Translations under genes and position numbers: made by a program
From: Mycobacterium colombiense
Lineage (GTDB): Bacteria > Actinomycetota > Actinomycetes > Mycobacteriales > Mycobacteriaceae
Reading direction: 5' to 3'
DNA: 64,000 bases
Assembly: GCF_003284935.1 (NCBI RefSeq)
Contig: NZ_QMEV01000008.1
Location: 56,831-120,830, forward strand
The notes under the pieces: model-generated
Seen by the model: the letters and a program-made list of their open reading frames with translations, nothing else
Databases searched by the model: none
Told to the model about the DNA's origin: nothing
Shown here: one piece after another, positions 1-9,293 of the stretch
How the letters are laid out: the number at the start of each line of letters is the position of its first letter
How positions within the stretch are numbered: the first letter of the stretch is position 1

Positions 1-618
1 TGCGGCGGCGGCGAATTCGGGATCCGAGTGCAGCGGGTTGCGGTCGCCGCACAGCCGGTAAAGCAGCGCCTGCTGCGGCAGGATCGGCACATCGACCTCG
101 AGATCGGGGGCGCGGTCCGGCGCCCCGTCCGACGACCCGCCCCCTGAAGGACCGCGCTCGCCGCCGAATCCGCCCTCACCGCGGGCGAAGATCGACCGTC
201 GCTGCGTCCACAACACCGTGCCGTCGGGCGCGGTCACCGTCGTCTCGCTCCAGATCACCGCGGCCTTGCCCTTGTCCCAGATGTCGGTGAACCGGGTGAC
301 GGCCTTGGCCGACCCCGACGGCGGCAGCGGGGCCGGCGCCTCGACCCGCTCGCTGGCGTGCAGCACCTTGCTTAGCTCGATGTCGATGCCGGGGAACTTG
401 ACCGTCGGCGGCTTCGTGACATGGAAGGTGGCGGCGACGTTGCCGAACGTCGGCAGCACCTGCGGGGTGTCGTCGATCAGGTAGCGCAGCTCGCGCGGGT
501 CCATCGGATCGGCGCCCGCGCCCAACCCGAGGTGATAGAGCTGCACATCGCTGCTGGCCCAAGAGAATTCGATGGGATCGAGCTCGGCGTTCAACGCGAC
601 GTCTACGTCGATGGGCAT
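1..618 (-). CDS. MaoC-like enoyl-CoA hydratase (Rv3538 / Hsd4B family), 3' end cut by window
   Basis: The first 206 residues of a MaoC/hot-dog hydratase are visible; the rest lies beyond the window edge. The N-terminal half has the degenerate hot-dog start (VALNAELDPIEFSWASSD), and near residues 190-206 the hydratase-2 signature appears (YRLCGDRNPLHSDPEFAAAA) with its Asp and His. The ATG directly follows the kstD stop (TGATATG), so the two are co-transcribed and probably translationally coupled. The equivalent M. tuberculosis gene, Rv3538, follows kstD in the same way. I recall it being linked to hydration of C24 cholesterol side-chain enoyl-CoA (called ChsH3), alongside EchA19. Family assignment is firm; the exact substrate is from memory. 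Confidence 0.9.
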   Translation of the reverse strand, partial: MPIDVDVALNAELDPIEFSWASSDVQLYHLGLGAGADPMDPRELRYLIDDTPQVLPTFGNVAATFHVTKPPTVKFPGIDIELSKVLHASERVEAPAPLPPSGSAKAVTRFTDIWDKGKAAVIWSETTVTAPDGTVLWTQRRSIFARGEGGFGGERGPSGGGSSDGAPDRAPDLEVDVPILPQQALLYRLCGDRNPLHSDPEFAAAA

Positions 619-619
619 A

Positions 620-2302
620 TCAGCGCTCCTCCGCAATGTGCAGCGCCGCCAGGTAACCGAAGGTCATGGCCGGACCGATGGTGCCGCCCGGACCGGGGTA
701 CGTGTGGCCCATCACCGGGGCGCTGACGTTGCCGGCGGCGTAAAGGCCTTCGATGATACTGCCGTCGTCGCGCAGCGCCCGGCCGTGGATGTCGGTGCGG
801 ATGCCGCCCTTGGTGCCCAGGTCGCCAGGCACCATCTTGGCCGCGTAGTAGGGCGCGTGGGTGATCTCGCCGAGGTTGGGGTTCGGCTTGTTGGTCGGGT
901 CGCCGTAGTACCTGTCGTAGGCGCTCTCGCCGCGCTGGTAGTCCTCGTCGACGCCCGAGCGCGCGAACCCGTTGAAACGTTCCACGGTCGCGGTGAATTC
1001 GTTCACCGGAAGGCCGGCCTTGGCCGCCAGCTCCGCCAGCGTGTCGGCCTGGATGATGACGCCGGACTCCAGCCACTTGCGCGGAATGCGTTGTCCGGGC
1101 TGCAATCCCGCGAAGATGTACCGGTCCCGGTACTGCTGGTCGAACACCAGCCAGGCGGGAATGTTCTCACCCGGGCCGGGCCCCTGGCCGTATTCACCGC
1201 CGTACATGTGGTGGCAGGCCTCTACGTAGGGCATCGATTCGTTCATGAACCGCTTGCCCGACATGTTGACGATGATCGACCCCGGCGAATTGCGCTCGGA
1301 CAACGCGAACCAGGGCGCCCCCACCAGCGGGACGGTGGGCCCCCACCAGGCGTCTTCCATCAGATCCAATGCGGCGCCCAGCTTTTCGCCGGCCAGGATT
1401 CCGTCACCGGTGTTCGCCACCGCGCCGACGGTCCACTCGGTGGTGATCGGTGCGCGCTGGTATTTCACCCGCATCTGTTCGTTGTGCTCGAACCCGCCCG
1501 AGGCCAGGATCACCCCGCGTCGGGCCCGGATCAGCCTGGGCTCACCGGATTCGGCGTCGCCGGCCCCGCGCACGTAGACCCCGCGCACCACACCGTCTTC
1601 GACGTAGAGGTCGGTGAGCGCGGTGTTGAGCACCACCGGAACCCCGGCGCGCTGCAACCCGATTCGCAGCGGTCCGATCAACGCCCGGCCCATGCCGACG
1701 AGGTTCTTGCCGGTCGCCTTGGCCCACATGGTCCGCGCCCCGACCTTCACACTGCGCAGCACGCCGCGCGGGTGACGCTTGAGCTGGTTCAGCCGCACGT
1801 AATCTTGTTGCATCACCACGACGTTCAGCGGCACCTTGCCGTAGGCCGGCTCCAGCCCGGCTTCGTCGGCGCCGAGCTTGCGGGCGTTGAACGGCTTCGG
1901 CTCGATCGATCGACCCTCCGCGCGCCCGCCCGGCGACTCGGGGTAGTAGTCGGAGTACTTCGGCACCCAGCACATCTTCAGCGGTGCGTGCTTGAGCACA
2001 AACGACAGCATCTCGGGGCCGCGCTCGAGGTAGGTGTCGATCTTCTCGGGCTCGACGACGTTGCCCACGATCCCGTGCAGATAGGTGCGGGCGGCCTCGG
2101 CGGTATCGCGGACCCCGTCACGCTTGAGCACTTCGTTATTTGGGATCCAAACACCGCCGCCCGAGCGTGCGGTCGAACCGCCGAAGTGCGGGGCCTTCTC
2201 GATGACTATGGTGGAAAGGCCCCGGTGAGCGGCGGTAAGGGCGGCCACCATGCCGGCTCCGCCGCTCCCGACCACGACGACGTCGTACTCCTGCGCTGAC
2301 AT
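620..2302 (-). CDS. kstD: 3-ketosteroid delta1-dehydrogenase KstD
   Basis: FAD-dependent flavoenzyme of about 560 residues that introduces the C1-C2 double bond into the A ring of 3-ketosteroids, the step that with KshA leads to B-ring opening. The N-terminal Rossmann FAD motif is clear (YDVVVVGSGGAGM, residues 6-18), followed by GGSTARSGGG. The C-terminal FAD/active-site stretch GHTYPGPGGTIGP carries the Tyr and Gly expected of the family. An in-frame GTG at 2311 lies upstream, but the ATG at 2302 gives the usual MSAQEYDV start. On this strand TATAAC (2317-2312) lies nine bases before the ATG, so the mRNA may be leaderless or nearly so. The KstR box at 2304-2317 overlaps that promoter, and hsaE is divergent. 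Confidence 0.96.
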   Translation of the reverse strand: MSAQEYDVVVVGSGGAGMVAALTAAHRGLSTIVIEKAPHFGGSTARSGGGVWIPNNEVLKRDGVRDTAEAARTYLHGIVGNVVEPEKIDTYLERGPEMLSFVLKHAPLKMCWVPKYSDYYPESPGGRAEGRSIEPKPFNARKLGADEAGLEPAYGKVPLNVVVMQQDYVRLNQLKRHPRGVLRSVKVGARTMWAKATGKNLVGMGRALIGPLRIGLQRAGVPVVLNTALTDLYVEDGVVRGVYVRGAGDAESGEPRLIRARRGVILASGGFEHNEQMRVKYQRAPITTEWTVGAVANTGDGILAGEKLGAALDLMEDAWWGPTVPLVGAPWFALSERNSPGSIIVNMSGKRFMNESMPYVEACHHMYGGEYGQGPGPGENIPAWLVFDQQYRDRYIFAGLQPGQRIPRKWLESGVIIQADTLAELAAKAGLPVNEFTATVERFNGFARSGVDEDYQRGESAYDRYYGDPTNKPNPNLGEITHAPYYAAKMVPGDLGTKGGIRTDIHGRALRDDGSIIEGLYAAGNVSAPVMGHTYPGPGGTIGPAMTFGYLAALHIAEER

Positions 2303-2303
2303 G

Positions 2304-2317
2304 TAGAACACGTTATA
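2304..2317. promoter_or_regulatory. KstR-type operator between kstD and hsaE
   Basis: The 14-mer TAGAACACGTTATA fits the KstR consensus TnnAACnnGTTnnA. It sits one base from the chosen kstD start and overlaps a -10-like TATAAC for kstD and a -10-like TAGAAT (2316-2321) for hsaE, so one bound repressor would block both promoters. KstR releases DNA when steroid acyl-CoA accumulates; that is family knowledge. Confidence 0.9.
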
Positions 2318-2374
2318 GAATTGCCCGGGGCGGCCGCTACTGGCCCGGTCGACCGTACGAGGAGACTTGGAAAA

Positions 2375-3160
2375 ATGCTCAGTGTTGCCACGCGCGACGA
2401 GCTAGCTGCCGACTTGGCGCAGGCCGAGCGGAGCGGCGAGCCGATCGCCCCGTTGACCGCTGCCTATCCGGACATCGACGTCGTCGACGCGTACGAGATT
2501 CAGCTGATCAACATCCGCCAGAGGGTCGCGGAGGGGGCCCGGGTGCTCGGCCACAAGGTGGGGCTCTCGTCGAAAGCGATCCAGCAAATGATGGGCGTCG
2601 ACGAGCCGGACTACGGACATCTGCTCGACGAGATGCAGCTGTTCGAGGACACCCCGGTCAAGGCGAACCGCTACCTGTACCCCCGGGTCGAGGTCGAGGT
2701 CGGCTTCATCCTGAACGCCGACCTGCCCGGAGCCGGCTGCACCGAGGACGACGTGCTGGCGGCCACCGAGTCGTTGGTCCCGTCGATCGAGCTGATCGAC
2801 ACCCGGATCACCGACTGGAAGATCGAACTGTGCGACACCATCGCCGACAACGCCTCGTCGGCGGGTTTCGTGCTCGGCGAGGCACGCGTGTCGCCCCGCG
2901 ACATCGACGTCAAGGGGATCGACGCCGTATTGCGCTGCAACGGTGAGGTGGTCGCCGAAGGCCGCACCGACGCGGTGCTGGGCAACCCGGTCACCGCGGT
3001 GGCCTGGCTGGCCCGCAAGGTGGACGGCTTCGGTGTCCGCCTGCGCAAGGGTGACGTGGTGTTGCCCGGATCCTGCACGAAAGCGATCGACGCGCACCCG
3101 GGCGACAACTTCGTCGCCGACTTCGCGGGCCTCGGTTCGGTGCGTCTATCGTTCGAATAG
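2375..3160 (+). CDS. hsaE: 2-hydroxyhexa-2,4-dienoate hydratase HsaE
   Basis: A 261-residue member of the MhpD/fumarylacetoacetate-hydrolase-like fold family that hydrates the C6 dienoate released from steroid rings A/B after meta-cleavage, giving 4-hydroxy-2-oxohexanoate. Family features seen are LGHKVGLSSKAIQQMMG, the acidic YPRVEVEVGFIL segment and GDVVLPGSCTKA near the C-terminus. The ATG at 2375 is preferred to an in-frame start at 2321 because GGAG lies ten bases before it and the upstream residues look non-coding. It is followed by hsaG and hsaF on the same strand, giving the full hydratase-dehydrogenase-aldolase set. Confidence 0.94.
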   Translation: MLSVATRDELAADLAQAERSGEPIAPLTAAYPDIDVVDAYEIQLINIRQRVAEGARVLGHKVGLSSKAIQQMMGVDEPDYGHLLDEMQLFEDTPVKANRYLYPRVEVEVGFILNADLPGAGCTEDDVLAATESLVPSIELIDTRITDWKIELCDTIADNASSAGFVLGEARVSPRDIDVKGIDAVLRCNGEVVAEGRTDAVLGNPVTAVAWLARKVDGFGVRLRKGDVVLPGSCTKAIDAHPGDNFVADFAGLGSVRLSFE

Positions 3161-3212
3161 GCTCGATTTAAATCGTCTAACTTAAATCTCAAAAGCTTCG
3201 AAAAGGGGCATC

Positions 3213-4145
3213 ATGCCGACTAAGGCGACTGTGGCCATTGTCGGGTCGGGGAATATCAGCACTGACCTGCTCTACAAGCTGCTGCGATCGGACTGGCTGG
3301 AACCGCGCTGGATGGTCGGTATCGACCCGGAGAGCGAGGGCCTGGCCCGCGCCCGCAAGCTGGGTCTGGAGACCACCCACGAGGGTGTGGACTGGCTGTT
3401 GGCGCAGCCGGAGAAGCCCGACCTGGTATTCGAGGCCACCAGCGCCTACGTGCACCGCGACGCCGCCCCCAAGTACGAGGCGGCCGGCATACGGGCCATC
3501 GACCTGACGCCGGCGGCGGTGGGACCCGCGGTGATCCCGCCGGCCAACCTGCGCCAGCACCTGGACGCGCCGAACGTCAACATGATCACCTGCGGCGGGC
3601 AGGCCACCATCCCGATCGTCTACGCGGTGTCGCGCGCCGTCGCCGACCTCGGGGGCGTGCCGTATGCCGAGATCGTCGCCTCGGTCGCCTCGCTGTCGGC
3701 CGGCCCCGGGACCCGGGCCAACATCGACGAGTTCACCAAGACGACCAGCCGGGGGGTGGAGACCATCGGGGGCGCCACGCGCGGCAAGGCGATCATCATC
3801 TTGAACCCGGCCGACCCGCCGATGATCATGCGCGACACCATCTTCTGCGCCATCCCCGAGGACGCCGACCGCGACGCGATCGCCAAGTCCATCCACGACG
3901 TGGTCGCCGAGGTGCAAACCTATGTGCCGGGATACCGGCTGCTCAACGAGCCCCAGTTCGACGACCCGTCGATCAACTCCGGCGGCCAGGCGCTGGTCAC
4001 CACGTTCGTCGAAGTCGAGGGTGCGGGCGACTACCTGCCGCCTTACGCTGGAAATCTGGACATCATGACGGCCGCGGCGACCAAGGTCGGCGAGGAGATC
4101 GCCAAGGAATCCCTGAGCGCGACGGCCGGAGGAGCGCAATCATGA
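3213..4145 (+). CDS. hsaG: Acylating propionaldehyde/acetaldehyde dehydrogenase HsaG
   Basis: A 310-residue NAD- and CoA-dependent aldehyde dehydrogenase of the BphJ/DmpF family. It converts the aldehyde made by HsaF to propionyl-CoA (or acetyl-CoA) by direct channelling within an HsaF-HsaG complex. The Rossmann start [10 protein letters not shown] is at residues 7-16 and the catalytic cysteine is C127 in [10 protein letters not shown]. It overlaps the aldolase gene by four bases (ATGA), which fits a stoichiometric complex. The 52-base gap after hsaE is unusually AT-rich for this genome and contains a Shine-Dalgarno-like AAAGGGG. Confidence 0.95.
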   Translation: MPTKATVAIVGSGNISTDLLYKLLRSDWLEPRWMVGIDPESEGLARARKLGLETTHEGVDWLLAQPEKPDLVFEATSAYVHRDAAPKYEAAGIRAIDLTPAAVGPAVIPPANLRQHLDAPNVNMITCGGQATIPIVYAVSRAVADLGGVPYAEIVASVASLSAGPGTRANIDEFTKTTSRGVETIGGATRGKAIIILNPADPPMIMRDTIFCAIPEDADRDAIAKSIHDVVAEVQTYVPGYRLLNEPQFDDPSINSGGQALVTTFVEVEGAGDYLPPYAGNLDIMTAAATKVGEEIAKESLSATAGGAQS

Positions 4146-5203
4146 GCACCCGGGAGATTTTCTTCAACCCGATCTGGGACGTGCGGATGACGGATACGTC
4201 GCTGCGGGACGGTTCCCACCACAAGCGTCACCAGTTCACCAAGGACGAAGTCGGCGCCATCGTGGCCGCGCTGGACACCGCCGGGGTGCCCGTCATCGAG
4301 GTCACCCACGGCGACGGACTGGGGGGCTCGAGCTTCAACTACGGGTTCTCCAAGACCCCCGAGCAAGAGCTGATCAAGCTCGCCGCCGAGACCGCCAAAG
4401 AAGCCAAGATCGCCTTCCTGATGCTGCCCGGCGTGGGCACCAAGGAAGACATCAAGGAGGCCCAGAACAACGGCGGCTCGATCTGCCGCATCGCCACGCA
4501 CTGCACCGAGGCCGACGTGTCGATCCAGCACTTCGGCCTGGCCCGCGAACTCGGTCTGGAAACCGTCGGGTTCCTGATGATGAGCCACACCATTACGCCG
4601 GAGAAGCTGGCCGCCCAGGCGCGCATCATGGCCGACGCGGGCTGCCAGTGCGTCTATGTGGTCGATTCGGCCGGGGCGCTGGTCCTCGAGGGCGTGCGTG
4701 ACCGGGTCGCGGCACTGGTCGCCGAGCTCGGCGACGATGCCCAGGTCGGCTTCCACGGCCACGAGAACCTCGGCCTCGGGGTGGCCAACAGCGTCGAGGC
4801 CGTCCGGGCGGGCGCCAAGCAGATCGACGGCTCGTGCCGCCGCTTCGGCGCCGGTGCCGGCAATGCCCCCGTCGAGGCGCTGATCGGGGTGTTCGACAAG
4901 ATCGGCGTGAAGACCGGGATCGACTTCTTCGACATCGCCGACGCCGCCGAAGAGGTGGTCGCCCCGGCCATGCCCGCCGAGTGCCTGCTCGACCGCAACG
5001 CCCTGATCATGGGGTACTCCGGGGTGTACTCGAGCTTCCTCAAGCACGCCATCCGCCAGTCCGAGCGCTACGGTGTGCCCGCCCATCAGCTGCTGCACCG
5101 CGCGGGCCAGCGCAAGCTGATCGGCGGCCAGGAGGACCAGCTGATCGACATCGCGCTGGAGATCAAGCGCGAGCAGGAAAGCGGCGCCGCGGCCCCGCGT
5201 TGA
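4142..5203 (+). CDS. hsaF: 4-hydroxy-2-oxovalerate/hexanoate aldolase HsaF
   Basis: A 353-residue class II aldolase of the DRE-TIM metallolyase family that cleaves 4-hydroxy-2-oxohexanoate to pyruvate and propanal. The active-site motif [11 protein letters not shown] is at residues 17-27 (R22, D23, H26), and the metal ligands H205 and H207 are in GFHGHEN. The C-terminal DmpG communication domain, which contacts the dehydrogenase partner, is complete. Start ATG overlaps the hsaG stop. This ends the hsaE-G-F operon. Confidence 0.95.
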   Translation: MSTREIFFNPIWDVRMTDTSLRDGSHHKRHQFTKDEVGAIVAALDTAGVPVIEVTHGDGLGGSSFNYGFSKTPEQELIKLAAETAKEAKIAFLMLPGVGTKEDIKEAQNNGGSICRIATHCTEADVSIQHFGLARELGLETVGFLMMSHTITPEKLAAQARIMADAGCQCVYVVDSAGALVLEGVRDRVAALVAELGDDAQVGFHGHENLGLGVANSVEAVRAGAKQIDGSCRRFGAGAGNAPVEALIGVFDKIGVKTGIDFFDIADAAEEVVAPAMPAECLLDRNALIMGYSGVYSSFLKHAIRQSERYGVPAHQLLHRAGQRKLIGGQEDQLIDIALEIKREQESGAAAPR

Positions 5204-5265
5204 CCTGCCGGTTCGCCCGAACGCACGCACAGGCGGCGCAAAGCTACCGCGAGTAACCTGGCCGT

Positions 5266-5571
5266 ATGAGCACATCCAACACAGTCGGCGCCCGTCGCCG
5301 CGGGCTGTACGGCCTGCTCGCCGGGGGATTGATGACCGCTGCCGCCGCAACGGTGATCGCCGTGCCCTTGGCCGGCACGGCCAACGCGCAATGCAACCAG
5401 GACGTGGGGCAATCCATCGATTCGTACCTGCAAAAGCACCCGGATCTTCACCAGCAGCTGCAGCAAAGGTCGCAGGCGGAGGGCGGGAACGGCAACGTCA
5501 TCGATTACCTCAACCGGCATCCCGACGTCCGGCAGCACCTGATCGACCTGTCCCACTCGTGCCCTCCGTAG
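5266..5571 (+). CDS. Secreted hemophore-related protein (MHB-like)
   Basis: A 101-residue exported protein with an Arg-rich n-region (GARRR), a hydrophobic stretch at about residues 14-38 and a probable cleavage after TANA. The mature part has a Cys near each end and two related helices, SYLQKHPDLHQQL and DYLNRHPDVRQHL, as in the small mycobacterial hemophore-related family with Rv0203. Heme binding is inferred from family only. TAACCT (5254-5259) lies six bases before the ATG with no ribosome binding site, suggesting a leaderless transcript independent of hsaEGF. Confidence 0.7.
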   Translation: MSTSNTVGARRRGLYGLLAGGLMTAAAATVIAVPLAGTANAQCNQDVGQSIDSYLQKHPDLHQQLQQRSQAEGGNGNVIDYLNRHPDVRQHLIDLSHSCPP

Positions 5572-5635
5572 TGAGTCGGCGTCGTCTTTGAACGCTGTGG
5601 TCGACGCGCGGGAACGTTCGCCATTGACGAAAAAG

Positions 5636-5649
5636 TAGAACACGTTCTA
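5636..5649. promoter_or_regulatory. KstR operator upstream of the DUF1214-SDR-sulfotransferase operon
   Basis: TAGAACACGTTCTA is a perfect match to the KstR consensus and a near-perfect palindrome. It overlaps a -10-like TAGCGT (5648-5653) that ends exactly six bases before the GTG at 5660. Confidence 0.93.
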
Positions 5650-5659
5650 GCGTCTAGGC

Positions 5660-6787
5660 GTGTTCTCTGATTCCCTCACCGCTGCGATCGCCGAGGCCGA
5701 GCAGCTGGTCGCCGACGCACCGTTCATCGAGACCGAAGCCGACCTGCTGGAAGGGTTGCAGTATCTGGCCGGCTGCATCTCGGCCTGCATCCATCTCGCC
5801 GTGGACTACGACCGCGACCATCCCTTCCTGCAGTCGGGTACCGGGCCGTTCACCAAGATGGGCCTGGACAACCCCGACACCCTCTATTTCGGTACCCGGG
5901 TGCACGCCAACCACGACTACGTGGTCACCGGCAGGCGCGGAACCACCACCGACCTGAGTTTCCAGCTACTCGGCGGCGAGTACACGGACGACTTCGTGCC
6001 CGTCAGCCAGGCCGCGTTCGACGATCGCGAGCTCGAGATCGCGCCCGACGGCAGCTTCGAGTGGCGGGTGCGACCCACCAGCCCCGGCCAATTGGTGATC
6101 CGCGAGGTGTACGGTGACTGGTCGGCTCAGCGCGGCACGCTGGCGATCTCGCGGCTCGACACGGCGGGCACCGCACCGCCGCCGTTGACCCGTGAGCTCA
6201 TCGAAAAGCGTTACGCCACGGCGGGAAAGCAACTCGTCCAGCGAGTGAAGACCTGGCTGCAATTCCCGCAGTGGTTTTATCTCGACCTGCCGGTCAACAC
6301 CATGGTGCCGCCGCGGCTGACTCCGGGCGGACTGGCCACGCAGTACTCGTCGGTCGGGCACTTCGACCTGCGACCGGATCAGGCGATGGTCATCACCATC
6401 CCGGTCACCGACGCGCCCTATCTCGGCTTCCAGCTGGGCAGCCTCTGGTACATCTCGCTGGACTACATCAACCACCAGACCTCCCTGAACAACACTCAGG
6501 CGCAGGCGGATCCGGACGGCAAGGTGCGCATGGTCGTCGCCGATCAGAACCCGGGAGTGACGAACTGGGTCGAGACGCTCGGCCATCGGCGGGGCTTCCT
6601 GCAGTTCCGCTGGCAGCGGGTGTCGCGTGAGCTCACCGATGCCGACGGTCCGAGCGTCGAGGTGGTCGACATCGACAAGGTTTCGGCCGCGTTGCCGTAC
6701 TACGACCACAACAAGATCTCAGAGGACGACTGGCGTGCCCGTATTGCGCTGCGCCACCAACAGATTCAGGCGAGGATGCTGGGATGA
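5660..6787 (+). CDS. DUF1214-type protein (Rv3531c-like)
   Basis: A 375-residue protein equivalent to Rv3531c in the cholesterol cluster. The C-terminal half is of the DUF1214 type (TDAPYLGFQLGSLWYISLDY and a later WVETLGHRRGFLQFRWQ). No signal peptide or membrane segment is evident and the biochemical function is unknown. The GTG start is supported by a -10-like element six bases upstream and the lack of any ribosome binding site, consistent with a leaderless KstR-controlled mRNA. It overlaps the following SDR gene by four bases, so it heads a three-gene operon. Confidence 0.85.
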   Translation: MFSDSLTAAIAEAEQLVADAPFIETEADLLEGLQYLAGCISACIHLAVDYDRDHPFLQSGTGPFTKMGLDNPDTLYFGTRVHANHDYVVTGRRGTTTDLSFQLLGGEYTDDFVPVSQAAFDDRELEIAPDGSFEWRVRPTSPGQLVIREVYGDWSAQRGTLAISRLDTAGTAPPPLTRELIEKRYATAGKQLVQRVKTWLQFPQWFYLDLPVNTMVPPRLTPGGLATQYSSVGHFDLRPDQAMVITIPVTDAPYLGFQLGSLWYISLDYINHQTSLNNTQAQADPDGKVRMVVADQNPGVTNWVETLGHRRGFLQFRWQRVSRELTDADGPSVEVVDIDKVSAALPYYDHNKISEDDWRARIALRHQQIQARMLG

Positions 6788-7566
6788 CGAAGTTGCTCGA
6801 CGGCAAGGTAGTGGTGATCAGCGGCGTCGGCCCGGGTCTGGGCACGACGCTGGCGCACCGATGCACGCGGGAAGGTGCCGACCTGGTGCTGGCGGCCCGC
6901 ACACCGGAACGCCTGGACGACGTCGCCAAGCAGATCGCCGACCTCGGCGGCCGGGCGACGACGGTGCGCACGGACATCACCGAGGATGACCAGGTGAGCA
7001 ACCTGGTCGAAGCCACCTTGGAGGCCTACGGCAAGGTCGACGTGCTGATCAACAACGCGTTCCGGGTGCCGTCGCTGAAACCGTTCTCCAGCACCAGCTT
7101 TCAGCATATCCGCGACGCGATCGAACTCAGCGCGCTCGGCGCGCTGCGGCTCATCCAGGGGTTCACGCCGGCGCTGGCCGAGTCGAAGGGCTCGATCGTC
7201 AACGTCAACTCCATGGTGTTGCGGCACTCGCAGGCGAAGTACGGCGCCTACAAGATGGCCAAGTCGGCGCTGCTGTCCATGTCGCATTCGCTGGCCACCG
7301 AGCTGGGCGAGCAGGGGATCCGGGTCAATTCCGTTGCACCTGGCTATATCTGGGGTGAAACCCTGCAGGGCTACTTCAACCACCAGGCCGGCAAGTACGG
7401 CACCACGGCCGAGCAGATCTACGAGGCCACCGCGGCCGGCTCCGATCTGAAGCGGCTACCAACCGAGGACGAGGTTGCCTCGGCGATCCTGTTCATGGCC
7501 AGCGACCTGTCCAGCGGTATCACCGGGCAGACTTTGGATGTCAATTGCGGGGAGTATCACACCTGA
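6784..7566 (+). CDS. SDR family oxidoreductase (Rv3530c-like)
   Basis: A 260-residue classical short-chain dehydrogenase. It shows the cofactor loop GVGPGLG (residues 14-20), NNA at 90-92, Ser143, and the catalytic Y156xxxK160. The first glycine-loop position follows ISG rather than the usual TG. The start overlaps the stop of the upstream DUF1214 gene (ATGA). It is probably an NAD(P)-dependent alcohol/ketone oxidoreductase acting on a steroid intermediate, judged only from its KstR-controlled operon; the substrate is unknown. Confidence 0.88.
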   Translation: MTKLLDGKVVVISGVGPGLGTTLAHRCTREGADLVLAARTPERLDDVAKQIADLGGRATTVRTDITEDDQVSNLVEATLEAYGKVDVLINNAFRVPSLKPFSSTSFQHIRDAIELSALGALRLIQGFTPALAESKGSIVNVNSMVLRHSQAKYGAYKMAKSALLSMSHSLATELGEQGIRVNSVAPGYIWGETLQGYFNHQAGKYGTTAEQIYEATAAGSDLKRLPTEDEVASAILFMASDLSSGITGQTLDVNCGEYHT

Positions 7567-7612
7567 TGCCGCCATCGACGATGCAGAGCGAAGCGATGAG
7601 GAGGAGATGGCG

Positions 7613-8761
7613 ATGACGGTTGCACGCACCGATGTCGGCACCGTTGACGATTTGAAGGCGTCGGCCAGCAAGATGATCGGGCTAGACGATTTCGGTACCA
7701 ACGACGACAACTACCTCGAAGCGCTGGAGGTGCTGCTGGACTCCTACCGCCGCGATGCCGACCTGACGCCGTTGGGCAGCAAGATGAATCGGTTCTTCCT
7801 GCGCGGCGCGCTGGTGGCCAGGCTGCTCTCCGAAGCTGCCTGGAAGCAATACCCGCAGCACGCGGACGTCGTCATCGAGCGGCCGATCTTCGTGACCGGG
7901 CTGGTGCGCACCGGCACCACAGCTTTGCACCGGCTGCTTGGCGCCGACCCCGCGCACCAGGGGCTGCATCTGTGGTTGGCCGAATTCCCGCAGCCGCGCC
8001 CGCCGCGTGAAACTTGGGAATCCAACCCGTTTTACAGCCAACTGAACGAACAGTTCAACAAGCACCACGCCGAAAACCCGGACTACACGGGTCTGCATTT
8101 CATGGCGGCGTACGAGCTGGAGGAGTGCTGGCAGCTGCTGCGGCAGTCGCTGCATTCGGCCTCCTACGAGACGCTGGCGCACCTGCCCACCTACTCGCGG
8201 TGGCTCTCGGAACAGGACTGGACGCCGTCGTATCAGCGGCACCGCCGGAACCTGCAACTGATCGGGCTCAACGACGCCGACAAGCGGTGGGTGCTCAAGA
8301 ATCCCAGCCACCTGTTCGCGCTGGACGCGTTGATGGCGACCTATCCCGACGCGTTGGTGATCCAGACCCACCGCCCGGTCGAAACGATCATGGCCTCGAT
8401 GTGCTCGCTGGCGCAGCACACCGCCGAGGGATGGTCGACGTCGTTCACCGGGGCCCAAATCGGTGCCGACGCAATGGAAACCTGGTCGAGGGGGCTGGAG
8501 AGGTTCAACACCGCGCGCGCGAAATACAGCCCGTCGCAGTTCTACGACGTGGAGTACAAGGAATTGATCGCCGACCCGTTGGGCACCGTGGCCGACATCT
8601 ACCGGCACTTCGGCCTGACGCTGACCGACAAGGCTAGGGCCGCGATGGAAAAGACCCACGCGGACAGCCAGTCCGGTCCGCGGGCGCCCAAGCACACTTA
8701 CTCGCTGGCCGACTACGGCCTCACCACCGAGACGGTCAAGGAGCGATTCGCGGGCCTGTGA
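7613..8761 (+). CDS. Sulfotransferase-fold protein (Rv3529c-like)
   Basis: A 382-residue protein of the Sulfotransfer_3 type. The 5'-phosphosulfate loop is seen in PIFVTGLVRTGTTALHRLL, and a downstream WVLKNPSHLFALDAL segment corresponds to the 3'-phosphate-binding region. The ATG at 7613 is chosen because GAGGAGGAG ends six bases before it; an ATG at 7607 abuts that sequence directly. It is third in the operon after the SDR (46-base gap). A PAPS-dependent sulfotransferase is the family role; the acceptor is unknown. Confidence 0.85.
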   Translation: MTVARTDVGTVDDLKASASKMIGLDDFGTNDDNYLEALEVLLDSYRRDADLTPLGSKMNRFFLRGALVARLLSEAAWKQYPQHADVVIERPIFVTGLVRTGTTALHRLLGADPAHQGLHLWLAEFPQPRPPRETWESNPFYSQLNEQFNKHHAENPDYTGLHFMAAYELEECWQLLRQSLHSASYETLAHLPTYSRWLSEQDWTPSYQRHRRNLQLIGLNDADKRWVLKNPSHLFALDALMATYPDALVIQTHRPVETIMASMCSLAQHTAEGWSTSFTGAQIGADAMETWSRGLERFNTARAKYSPSQFYDVEYKELIADPLGTVADIYRHFGLTLTDKARAAMEKTHADSQSGPRAPKHTYSLADYGLTTETVKERFAGL

Positions 8762-8838
8762 GTCTCAGGCGCCACAATGGTTTCCGTGCCGGCGGGCACA
8801 TCCGTTGCCCGCTTCTGAGCGACAACGTCACGAATCGC

Positions 8839-9288
8839 TCAGTCTTCGTCCGGATCGTCGTCGAGGTAGCCCTCGGCGACCGCATGCTCGATGCTGTCGG
8901 CGAGTTTGGGGCACGACCGGGTGCGCGCGGTGTCGCCACCGGACTCACGCACCTGGGTGAAGTGCGCGCAGCGCTGCCACGCTTCGGTGTTCCATTGCAC
9001 CGCCGTGTGTCCCGGCCCGAGCCTGCGGACGGTGACCCGCACGTGGCAGAACCGGCAGTCCACCGGCATCAGACCCGAGTTGAGGTATCGCTCACGGTCG
9101 GCGCGGCTCGCTTCGGCGACGGCCGCGGCGCGCTGCGGGTCGTTGGCGAAATCCCTTGACTTCGACCAGGATCGGGACCCGCCGTCGCCGGCGGGCTTCT
9201 CGTCGTGGTCGTGGTGATCGCCATGCAGCAACAGCATCGATCGCGCAAGCTGATCGACGTCAGGTACCGCCGGCTGATCGTCGCCCAT
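8839..9288 (-). CDS. Conserved hypothetical (Rv3527-like)
   Basis: A 149-residue protein, the same length as Rv3527 as I recall it, with the start five bases after the kshA stop, so it is co-transcribed with kshA. It begins with an acidic and His-rich stretch (HGDHHDHDEK) and continues to a Cys-containing segment DCRFCHVRVTVRR, then more cysteines (RCAHF, RSCPKLAD). The CxxC-H arrangement could bind a metal, but this is inference. Function unknown; a link to steroid hydroxylation rests on the operon only. Confidence 0.82.
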   Translation of the reverse strand: MGDDQPAVPDVDQLARSMLLLHGDHHDHDEKPAGDGGSRSWSKSRDFANDPQRAAAVAEASRADRERYLNSGLMPVDCRFCHVRVTVRRLGPGHTAVQWNTEAWQRCAHFTQVRESGGDTARTRSCPKLADSIEHAVAEGYLDDDPDED

Positions 9289-9293
9289 GATTC

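Noticed and set aside
572..2299. A 575-codon open frame on the plus strand opposite kstD
   Set aside because: It is antisense to a clear flavoenzyme and is Arg/Val/Gly/His-rich, as expected of the mirror frame of a high-GC gene. No ribosome binding site or domain was seen.
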